From: Archivesica marissinica
Taxonomy: Eukaryota > Mollusca > Bivalvia > Venerida > Vesicomyidae
Assembly: GCA_014843695.1 (NCBI GenBank)
Contig: CM026390.1
Location: 96,081,708-96,145,707 of the forward strand
Reading direction: 5' to 3'
Length of the DNA: 64,000 nt
Under the pieces are notes generated by a model that saw nothing but the letters and a program-made list of their open reading frames with translations, ran no database searches and was not told the origin of the DNA. The stretch's first letter is position 1; each line of letters opens with the position of its first letter. The position numbers and the translations under genes were made by a program. This document shows positions 55,801 through 64,000 of the stretch, one piece after another.

Positions 55801-57325
55801 AGCCCTCATGCTGTCACCTAGTCCTCATGCTGTCACCTAGTCAGTGATAGGATATTGCTGGCTACAAAAGTCTGTCTCCAGCCCTCATGCTGTCACCTAG
55901 TCAGTGATAAGATATTGCTGGCTACAAAAGTCTGTCTCCAGCCCTCATGCTGTCACCTAGTCAGTGATAGGGTATTGCTGGCTACAAAAGTCTGTCTCCA
56001 GCCCTCATGCTGTCACTTAGTCAGTGATAGGGTATTGCTGGCTACAAAAGTCTATCTCCAGCCCTCATGCTGTCACCTAGTCAGTGATAGGGTATTGCTG
56101 GCTACAAAAGTCTGTCTCCAGCCTGCATGCTGTCACCCAGTCCTCATGCTGTCACCTAGTCCTCATGCTGTCACCCAGTCAGTAATAGGATATTGCTGGC
56201 TAAAAAAGTCTGTCTCCAGCCCTCATGCTGTCACCTAGTCAGTGATAGAATATTGCTGGCTACAAAAGTCTGTCTCCAGCCCTCATGCTGTCACCTAGTC
56301 AGTGATAGGGTATTGCTGGCTACAAAAGTCTGTCTCCAGCCCTCATGCTGTCACTTAGTCAGTGATAGGGTATTGCTGGCTACAAAAGTCTGTCTCCAGC
56401 CCTCATGCTGTCACTTAGTCAGTGATAGGGTATTGCTGGCTACAAAAGTCTATCTCCAGCCCTCATGCTGTCACCTAGTCAGTGATAGAGTATTGCTGTC
56501 TACAAAAGTCTGTCTCCAGCCCTCATGCTGGTATTGCTGGCTACAAAAGTCTGTCTCCAGCCCTCATGCTGTCACCTAGTCCTCATGCTGTCACCTAGTC
56601 AGTGATAGGGTATTGCTGGCTACAAAAGTCTGTCTCCAGCCCTCATGCTGTCACCTAGTCAGTGATAGGGTATTGCTGGCTACAAAAGTCTGTCTCCAGC
56701 CCTCATGCTGTCACCTAGTCAGTGATAGGGTATTGCTGGCTACAAAAGTCTGTATCCAGCCCTCATGCTGTCACTTGGTCAGTGATAGGGTATTGCTGGC
56801 TACAAAAGTCTATCTCCAGCCCTCATGCTGTCACCTAGTCCTCATGCTGTCACCTAGTCAGTGATAGGGTATTGCTGGCTACACAAGTCTGTCTCCAGCC
56901 CTCATGCTGGTATTGCTGGCTACAAAAGTCTGTCTCCAGCCCTCATGCTGTCACCTAGTCCTCATGCTGTCACCTAGTCAGTGATAGGGTATTGCTGGCT
57001 ACAAAAGTCTGTCTCCAGCCCTCATGCTGTCACTTAGTCAGTGATAGGGTATTGCTGGCTACAAAAGTCTGTCTCCAGCCCTCATGCTGTCACTTAGTCA
57101 GTGATATAGTATTGCTGGCTACAAAAGTCTGTCTCCAGCCCTCATGCTGTCACTTAGTCAGTGATAGGGTATTGCTGGCTACACAAGTCTGTCTCCAGCC
57201 CTCATGCTGTCACCTAGTCAGTGATAGGGTATTGCTGGCTACAAAAGTCTGTCTCCAGCCCTCATGCTGTCACCTAGTCCTCATGCTGTCACCTAGTCAG
57301 TGATAGGATTATTGCTGTCCACAAA
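52804..57325 (+). repeat. 60-bp minisatellite with 19-bp sub-units (intron 4), containing a gap
   Basis: The main unit is GTGATAGGGTATTGCTGGCT, ACAAAAGTCTGTCTCCAGCC, CTCATGCTGTCACCTAGTCA. Extra TCCTCATGCTGTCACCTAG (19 bp) or CTCCAGCCCTCATGCTGT (18 bp) sub-units are interposed. A run of N occupies 54758-55757. 53487-54757 and 55758-56997 are the same sequence, the first increasingly error-filled towards the gap. Frames such as LATKVCLQPSCCHLVSDRVL are artefacts of the 60-bp period. Confidence 0.97.
54758..55757. other. Assembly gap (exactly 1000 N), probably a failed contig overlap
   Basis: A round placeholder. Sequence on the two sides overlaps in content (see 53487-54757 against 55758-56997), so the true gap is likely negative. 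Confidence 0.95.
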
Positions 57326-58063
57326 TTACTTTCACAGCCTCATTAACTGCTTCAAATGATGACATACAAAGTAAAACAGTTGGAAGTGATAAATTGTGTT
57401 TTTTATTGGAAATGTGTTTTGGTGCAATTTAAATTGTCTGAAACACTTGATGCTAAGATTGCTTCTTTGGAATGTATTGATGTGAGAAGACCTGCCACAA
57501 TATCACCACTACTACATGATTAATGACCCCCTCAATATCAAGCTAAGCTTTCAATTGCCAGACTCTAAGGTAGGTACCAAAATAACGGTCTCCATTTGAA
57601 AGATGCTTCCACTAGACAGTATACGTGAATCTTGCTTAGTAGGATATACAAAATTGATTATGTATTGAACATGTTGGCCATGAAATCAGTTTAGTAACTT
57701 GAGCAACTGTAGCTATATTTAGCCAAATGGTTATTATTGCTGGATATTTTATAGGAAGAAAATAGAAAGCTGGAGAAACAGACACTGATCAGCTGATACC
57801 ATATCAAACCTCCATTTACCGATTCATATTTGACAACATGTAGCTAATATTACCCTGAAATGTTTTGTGTTGTATCAATCTGTACTTCATTACAAATGAA
57901 CATTTCACTAAGCACACCTAATATTTGTGCATCATTTACATTATTATGTTATGAAATTAATAGCTGTGATATATTGTAGTAAGTTTTTACAGTTAAATAT
58001 CATCATTGATGTTAATCATGAATCCGTGTGCGTTATAACGTGTAATGTTTGTTTTGTCTGCAG
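57326..58063. other. Intron 4, right part; nothing recognised
   Basis: AT-rich intronic sequence ending in the TTTGTTTTGTCTGCAG acceptor. Confidence 0.55.
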
Positions 58064-58138
58064 TAGAACAGATGAAGAAAACTTTGAAGACTATGGAGTA
58101 GTCGACCTTGAATCCGATTCATCAGACGCCAACATATC
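58064..58138 (+). CDS. Rab11-FIP3/4-like gene, exon 5 (FEDYG segment)
   Basis: 75 nt from TTTTGTCTGCAG to GTAAGT, phase 2 in and out. Joined to exon 4 it reads S-RTDEENFEDYGVVDLESDSS-DANI. The EE(N/Q)FEDYG block followed by acidic residues is a short conserved motif I know from vertebrate FIP3/FIP4 at the same position between EF-hands and coiled coil, so it confirms both the family and the exon order. A family-M MITE begins 24 bp after the exon. Confidence 0.87.
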
Positions 58139-58161
58139 GTAAGTTGTATTTTATTAATTAA

Positions 58162-58369
58162 CCCATTCAACACCAAGTAACTCACATGGACTGATCCATG
58201 ATATTCTTAAACCAATAAATGTTCATTTATCAAAATGGGTAATTATGTCTAAAAATAGTCATATCACTGGCAAAAAGTGTAGATCCTGATGAGATGGCTC
58301 GTCACGAGCCGGCTCATCTGGATCTACACTTTTTGTAAGCCAATTTAGAGGTCTGTGGTGTTGAAAGGG
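58162..58369 (+). mobile_element. MITE family M (copy 2), piggyBac-like, 208 bp
   Basis: TTAA-CCCATTCAACACCAAG at the left and CTGTGGTGTTGAAAGGG-TTAA at the right. Internal palindrome AGATCC(T)GATGAG..GGCTCG / CGAGCC GGCTCATC(T)GGATCT. Intron 5. Confidence 0.9.
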
Positions 58370-58474
58370 TTAAAGTGGAAATGATTAGCTCCAAGTGAGA
58401 TAATGTCCTCCAGAAATACCATGCTATCTTCTGTATATGCTTGTGATAGGATATATGCACTTACAAATACTTCC

Positions 58475-59153
58475 GGTGTGTGCGGTCATGTGTTCATGCC
58501 CAGTTGTAGGTGTGTGAGGTCATGTGTTCATGCCCAGTTGTAGCTGTGTGAGGCCATGTGTTCATACCCAGTTGTAGGTGTGTGAGGCCATGTGTTCATG
58601 CCCAGTTGTAGGTGTGTGAGGCCATGTGTTCATGCCCAGTTGTAGGTGTGTGAGGCCATGTGTTCATGCTCAGTTGTAGGTGTGTGAGGCCATGTGTTCA
58701 TGCTCAGTTATAGGTGTGAGGCCATGTGTTCATGCCCAGTTGTAGGTGTGTGAGGCCATGTGTTCATGCTCAGTTGTAGCTGTGTGAGGCCATGTATTCA
58801 TGCCCAGTTGTAGGTGTGTGAGGCCATGTGTTCATGCCCAGTTGTAGGTGTGTGAGGCCATGTGTTCATGCCCAGTTGTAGGTGTGTGAGGCCATTTGTT
58901 CATGCCCAGTTGTAGGTGTGTGAGGCCATGTGTTCATGCCCAGTTGTAGGTGTGTGAGGCTATGTGTTCATGCCCAGTTGTTGGTGTGTGAGGCCATGTG
59001 TTCATGCCCAGTTGTAGGTGTGTGAGGCCATGTGTTCATGCCCAGTTGTAGGTGTGTGAGGACATGTGTTCATGCCCAGTTGTAGGTGTATGAGGACATG
59101 TGTTCATGCCCAGTTGTAGGTGTATGAGGACATGTGTTCATGCCTAATTGTAG
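58475..59153. repeat. 34-bp minisatellite (about 20 copies) in intron 5
   Basis: Unit GGTGTGTGAGGCCATGTGTT plus CATGCCCAGTTGTA. The right end shows GGACATG and TGTATGAGG variants. Confidence 0.95.
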
Positions 59154-59289
59154 CTGTCTCTTTGGGAAGAGCCGTCTCTAATGTTGTAAGAACTTGTGGC
59201 TCATTTTTGCTTTCTTTGCATATATTGTATGTAGATTCTGTGTCATATTAGGGCAAAATAAAATATGATTAAACTAGTAGTAGCTGCTA

Positions 59290-59400
59290 CTGTTGTGCCC
59301 TTAGGCAGGGCACTTACATTCCACCATGCCTCATCTCCCTCCCTCATGGCGATGGATTCCATCAGGAATGAGGTCTCAAAGGTGATTGAACTAATGTTGT
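59290..59400 (-). pseudogene. Worn copy of the 52.3-kb antisense exon
   Basis: Minus strand CTTACAACATTAGTTCAATC ... GACCTCATTCCTGATGGAATCCA aligns with the middle of the exon at 52246-52455 (ILxxLIPDGIH region) but has in-frame stops. It shows that sequence is repeated. Confidence 0.55.
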
Positions 59401-62400
59401 AAGAGGTGTTTGCCATGTACCATTTGTGTTGTTGTTGAGGTGTGCACCATAGCATTTGTGTGGTTGATGAGGTGTTTGCCTTGTACCATTTGTGTGGTTG
59501 ATGAGGTGTGCACCATAGCATTTGTGTGGTTGTTGAGGTGTGCACCATAGCATTTGTGTGGTTGATGAGGTGTTTGCCTTGTACCATTCGTGTTGTTGTT
59601 GAGGTGTGCACCATAGCATTTGTGTGGTTGTTGAGGTGTGCACCATAGCATTTGTGTGGTTGATGAGGTGTTTGCCTTGTACCATTTGTGTGGTTGATGA
59701 GGTGTGTGCCTTGTACCATTTGTGTGGTTGATGAGGTGTTTGCCTTGTACCATTTGTGTGGTTGATGAGGTGTGTGCCTTGTACCATTTGTGTAGTTGAT
59801 GAGGTGTTTGCCTTGTACCATTTGTGTAGTTGATGAGGTGTTTGCCTTGTACCATTTGTGTGGTTGTTGAGGTGTGTGCCTTGTACCATTTGTGTGCTTG
59901 ATGAGGTGTTTGCCTTGTACCATTTGTGTGGTTGATGAGGTGTTTGCCTGGTACCATTTGTGTGGTTGATGAGGTGTTTGCCTTGTACCATTTGTGTAGT
60001 TGATGAGGTGTTTGCCTTGTACCATTTGTGTGGTTGATGAGGTGTTTGCCTTGTACCATTTGTGTGGTTGATGAGGTGTTTGCCTGGTACCATTTGTGTG
60101 GTTGATGAGGTGTGTGCCTTGTACCATTTGTGTAGTTGATGAGGTGTGTGCCTTGTACCATTTGTGTTGTTGAGGTGTGTGCCTTGTACCATTTGTGTAG
60201 TTGATGAGGTGTGTGCCTTGTACCATTTGTGTAGTTGATGAGGTGTGCACCATATCATTTGTGTGGTTGTTGAGGTGTGTGCCTTGAACCATTTGTGTAG
60301 TTGTTGAGGTGTGTGCCTTGTACCATTTGTGTGGTTGTTGAGGTGTGCACCATAGCATTTGTGTGGTTGATGAGGTGTTTGCCTTGTACCATTTGTGTGG
60401 TTGTTGAGGTGTGTGCCTTGTACCATTTGTGTAGTTGATGAGGTGTGCACCATAGCATTTGTGTGGTTGAGGTGTGCACCATAGCATTTGTGTTGTTGAG
60501 GTGTGCACCATAGCATTTGTGTGGTTGATGAGGTGTTTGCCTTGTACCATTTGTGTTGTTGTTGAGGTGTGCACCATAGCATTTGTGTTGTTGAGGTGTG
60601 CACCATAGCATTTGTGTTGATGAGGTGTGCACCATAGCATTTGTGTTGTTGAGGTGTGCACCATAGCATGTGTGTGGTTGAGGTGTGCACCATAGCATTT
60701 GTGTTGTTGAGGTGTGCACCATAGCATGTGTGTGGTTGAGGTGTGCACCATAGCATTTGTGTTGTTGAGGTGTGCACCATAGCATGTGTGTGGTTGAGGT
60801 GTGCACCATAGCATTTGTGTTGTTGAGGTGTGCACCATAGCATTTGTGTTGTTGAGGTGTGCACCATAGCATTTGTGTGGTTGAGGTGTGCACCATAGCA
60901 TTTGTGTGGTTGAGGTGTGCACCATAGCATTTGTGTTGTTGAGGTGTGCACCATAGCATTTGTGTGGTTGAGGTGTGCACCATAGCATTTGTGTGGTTGA
61001 TGTGGTGTTTGCCTGGTACCATTTGTGTGGTTGATGAGGTGTGTGCCTTGTACCATTTGTGTAGTTGATGAGGTGTTTGCCTTGTACCATTTCTGTGGTT
61101 GATGTGGTGTTTGCCTTGTACCATTTGTGTGGTTGATGAGGTGTGTGCCTTGTACCATTTGTGCGGTTGATGAGGTGTTTGCCTTGTACCATTTGTGTGG
61201 TTGATGAGGTGTGTGCCTTGTACCATTTGTGTGGTTGATGAGGTGTGTGCCTTGTACCATTTGTGTAGTTGATGAGGTGTGTGCCTTGTACCATTTGTGT
61301 GGTTGATGAGGTGTGTGCCTTGTACCATTTGTGTGGTTGATGAGGTGTGTGCCTTGTACCATTTGTGTTGTTGTTGAGGTGTGTGCACCATAGCATTTGT
61401 GTGGTTGATGAGGTGTGTGCCTTGTACCATTTGTGTTGTTGAGGTGTGTGCACCATAGCATTTGTGTGGTTGATGAGGTGTGTGCCTTGTACCATTTGTG
61501 TGGTTGATGAGGTGTGTGCCTTGTACCATTTGTGTGGTTGATGAGGTGTGTGCCTTGTACCATTTGTGTTGTTGTTGAGGTGTGTGCACCATAGCATTTG
61601 TGTGGTTGATGAGGTGTGTGCCTTGTACCATTTGTGTAGTTGATGAGGTGTGTGCCTTGTACCATTTGTGTGGTTGATGAGGTGTTTGCCTTGTACCATT
61701 TGTGTAGTTGATGAGGTGTTTGCCATGTAGCATTTGTGTAGTTGATGAGGTGTGTGCACCATAGCATTTGTGTGGTTGATGAGGTGTGTGCACCATAGCA
61801 TTTGTGTGGTTGATGAGGTGTTTGCACCATAGCATTTGTGTAGTTGATGAGGTCTTTGCCATGTAGCATTTGTGTGGTTGATGAGGTGTTTGCCTTGTAC
61901 CATTTGTGTGGTTGTTGAGGTGTTTGCCATGTAGCATTTGTGTGGTTGTTGAGGTGTTTGCCTTGTACCATTTGTGTGGTTGATGAGGTGTTTGCCTGGT
62001 ACCATTTGTGTGGTTGTTGAGGTGTTTGCCATGTACCATTTGTGTGGTTGATGAGGTGTTTGCCTTGTACCATTTGTGTGGTTGATGAGGTGTGCACCAT
62101 AACATTTGTGTGGTTGATGAGGTGTGCACCATAACATTTGTGTGGTTGATGAGGTGTGTGCACCATAACATTTGTGTGGTTGATGAGGTGTGCACCATAA
62201 CATGTGTGTGGTTGATGAGGTGTGTACCATAACATTTGTGTGGTTGATGAGGTGTGTGCACCATAACATTTGTGTGGTTGATGAGGTGTTTGCCATGTAG
62301 CATTTGTGTAGTTGATGAGGTGTGTGCACCATAACATTTGTGTGGTTGATGAGGTGTGTGCACCATAACATTTGTGTGGTTGATGAGGTGTGTGCACCAT

Positions 62401-62505
62401 AACATTTGTGTGGTTGATGAGGTGTGTGCACCATAACATTTGTGTAGTTGATGAGGTGTGTGCACCATAGCATTTGTGTGGTTGATGAGGTGTGTGCACC
62501 ATTCG
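59396..62505. repeat. 34-bp minisatellite, several unit types (about 95 copies)
   Basis: Units CCATTTGTGTGGTTGATGAG plus GTGTGTGCCTTGTA, with alternatives GTTTGCC(T/A)TG(T)A, GCACCATAGCA, GCACCATAACA and a short 25-28 bp form (GTTGAGGTGTGCACCATAGC) clustered at 60460-61000. GCACCATAACA units are confined to the right end. All three minus-strand frames stay open for 2-3 kb because the unit has no stop there; no protein is implied. Confidence 0.96.
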
Positions 62506-62856
62506 TAATCTAGCTGGATTAATTTTTGATAAACAAACAAACGCATACTGGATATATACATTTACATGTACGTGAGTATATATATATTATATATATATAA
62601 CTTTAGAGTTTTAGTTGGATGAAAATACTGATTATAATAGAGATACAGATTTTCATGCGAGGTAGCTATCCAGTTCTACCCAGGTGCTCTCTGTGCCTGC
62701 AATACTGCTCTGGGGTCTCCCAGAGTCTTCCACCAATAATAGCTGAAGAGTCGGCGTATGACCAAAGCTGTTGCTGCAATGTTAAACTCCAAACGCAAAG
62801 AATTGTCCTGCGTTTTTCTAATCACATTTGGAAAATGTACTTTAGATCCTGTATAC
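62506..62856. other. Intron 5, nothing recognised
   Basis: Includes a TA-rich run at 62574-62600. A modest plus-strand open frame here has no acceptable splice pair in the needed phase. Confidence 0.5.
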
Positions 62857-63007
62857 TAGCCTGGGAACAGGCGTCGATATATTTTGCCTGGGCAGTGAAA
62901 TAAATATATTTTAACACCGAGACTATTAATTGGGCCGTACCTATTGAGCTTCTGATAATTTTGCCAGAAGTTAAAAAGTGAAAATCGACAGACTGGAACC
63001 CCGGCTA
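62857..63007 (+). mobile_element. MITE family F (copy 2)
   Basis: TAGCCTGGGAACAGGCGTCG to GGAACCCCGGCTA. Its right end is the seed of the adjacent 37-bp array. Confidence 0.82.
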
Positions 63008-63133
63008 CCTGTATAGCTCTAGCGACAGACTGGAACCCCGGCTACCTGTATAGCTCTAGCGACAGACTGGAACCCCGGCTACCTGTATAGCTCTAGCGAC
63101 AGACTGGAACCCCGGCTACCTGTATAGCTCTAG
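62986..63133. repeat. 37-bp tandem repeat (four copies) grown from the end of MITE F
   Basis: Unit CGACAGACTGGAACCCCGGC plus TACCTGTATAGCTCTAG: the first 22 bases are the terminus of the family-F element and the rest is flanking DNA. Confidence 0.92.
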
Positions 63134-63225
63134 TATGCTTCTGCTTAATCTATTTAACCATTTCCTCTATAACAGTATCCCGTCTGTAACCCAATATACA
63201 TCATACAATCATTACCATGAAAACA

Positions 63226-63302
63226 TGATACAACGGAACATGAACATCAATTGAATTAGATGAATGAGAGTGTTCAATTGATGTTCGTGTTCCATTGTAT
63301 CC
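63226..63302. repeat. Short hairpin element O (copy 2)
   Basis: Left arm TGATACAACGGAACATGAAC(ATCAATTGAA) and right arm (TTCAATTGAT)GTTCGTGTTCCATTGTATCCA with three mismatches and a loop of about 15 bases. Shares GATACAA.GGAACA with 39219-39272. Confidence 0.75.
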
Positions 63303-63375
63303 ACGGCATGTACACGCCTGCTCATGTTCTTCTGTATTATTCCCTCATTCATTTACCCATAATTCCCTGTTTCAG

Positions 63376-63426
63376 CTGTGACAGTTGCCACAAATCTAGA
63401 AGAAGTCCCAGAAGTAGACAGAGAGG
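63376..63426 (+). CDS. Rab11-FIP3/4-like gene, probable exon 6 (frame unsettled)
   Basis: TTCCCTGTTTCAG acceptor and GTAAAC donor bound 51 nt. Direct joining to exon 5 (phase 2) gives CDSCHKSRRSPRSRQR. The phase-1 frame gives VTVATNLEEVPEVDRE, which looks more like the acidic linker of the family but would need an extra exon of length 3n+2 between 58139 and 63375. Splice signals are good; being 51 nt, it keeps frame either way. The coiled coil and Rab11-binding domain must lie to the right of the window. Confidence 0.55.
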
Positions 63427-63819
63427 GTAAACATTTTTGATACCTCATTATTATCGTTCTCTTCTGTTTCAACTTTCATTTCGGGACTGCCTGGTACCAT
63501 GTAATTAACTCTCAGACCATCATATAGACCTTCAACTCCACACATAGTGTACAATATACAGCATTTTCAGGATTTTGTGTTTGTTCTCTAAAAATAAATA
63601 ATTAAATAGTGTATCAATTGGTGGCATATAATGGACCACTGTTCATGCAGAAGTTTTAAAAGATAACAGTCTCAAATAGAGCCAATCTGATTAAATACAG
63701 CTCTCTGATTTGTCATATGCGACCTCAGTCTAGCACTATTCTCATGGAAACAGTGATTGGCTGTTAGTATATGTGAGGAAAAGAACATGCCCACCACACA
63801 ATTACCGGGTCGACATCCC
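63427..63819. other. Intron 6, nothing recognised
   Basis: AT-rich intronic DNA. Confidence 0.5.
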
Positions 63820-64000
63820 TATCCATATATCCTGCAGGTGCCTGTCACACTTCATTTCCATCTATCCTGTAGGTGCCTGTCACACTTATTTCCATCTATC
63901 CTGTAGGTGCCTGTCACACTTCATTTCCATCTATCCTATAGGTGCTGTCACACTTCATTTCCATCTATCCTGTAGGTGCCTGTCACACTTCATTTCCATC
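63820..64000. repeat. 35-bp minisatellite, continues past the window
   Basis: About five units of ATCTATCCTGTAGGTGCCTG plus TCACACTTCATTTCC, running off the right edge. Confidence 0.93.

Noticed and set aside
53081..57303. Repeated LATKVCLQPSCCHLVSDRVL-type peptide
   Set aside because: Product of the 60-bp minisatellite period, which is divisible by three; no gene features.
59243..62473. Open frames of up to 1076 codons on the minus strand (Thr/His/Asn-rich)
   Set aside because: They run through the 34-bp array in all three minus frames because the unit lacks stops; no start context, splice pattern or non-repetitive domain.
62619..62903. Plus-strand open frame of 94 codons, tested as the missing exon between exons 5 and 6
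   Set aside because: No acceptor/donor pair giving a 3n+2 exon in a suitable frame; it overlaps MITE F2.

Overview
This window is animal nuclear DNA: AT-rich, intron-containing, and crowded with tRNA-derived SINEs, short inverted-repeat (MITE-like) elements, decayed non-LTR retrotransposons and tandem repeats. It is not bacterial or viral. The mixture fits a lophotrochozoan, probably a mollusc, but no single feature proves that. By eye about 40% of the called bases lie in minisatellites with units of 20-68 bp, so most long open frames here are repeat artefacts. Two runs of exactly 1000 N are scaffold placeholders, and at least the second hides a false duplication.

Layout. 0-1.6 kb: the end of a Ty3/gypsy pol (RNase H) running straight into a likely polypurine tract and LTR, with no integrase after it. 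1.7-18.0 kb: a SINE, a 48/51-bp array, a TTAA-flanked MITE, a 30/35-bp array, a 9.5-kb 43-bp array with higher-order structure and a 32-bp array. 18-30 kb: minus-strand gene pieces (first exon of a claudin/CACNG-like four-helix membrane protein at 19.1-19.3 kb; last exon of another membrane protein at 25.1-25.3 kb; a possible first exon facing the gap at 29.8 kb), scattered among SINEs, MITEs and arrays. 30-36 kb: gene-poor DNA with three fragments of non-LTR reverse transcriptases. 36-38 kb: a TTAA transposon carrying a 164-residue cysteine-rich ORF, nested inside an older TTAA element.

39.7 kb to the right edge: the 5' part of a plus-strand gene whose exons encode two EF-hands and an acidic segment matching the Rab11 family-interacting protein 3/4 (Nuf) family. 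Five exons join in frame (129, 100, 95, 164 and 75 nt of coding sequence); a sixth (51 nt) is likely but its frame is unsettled. The C-terminal coiled coil and Rab11-binding domain would lie beyond the window. Its introns hold at least eight minisatellite arrays and more than ten transposons. Two well-formed minus-strand exons of unrecognised genes lie inside its introns 3 and 4.

The genes do not form a pathway or operon. The main interest is how tandem repeats and nested TTAA or hAT-like elements shape the introns of ordinary genes, plus the unassigned transposon ORF.
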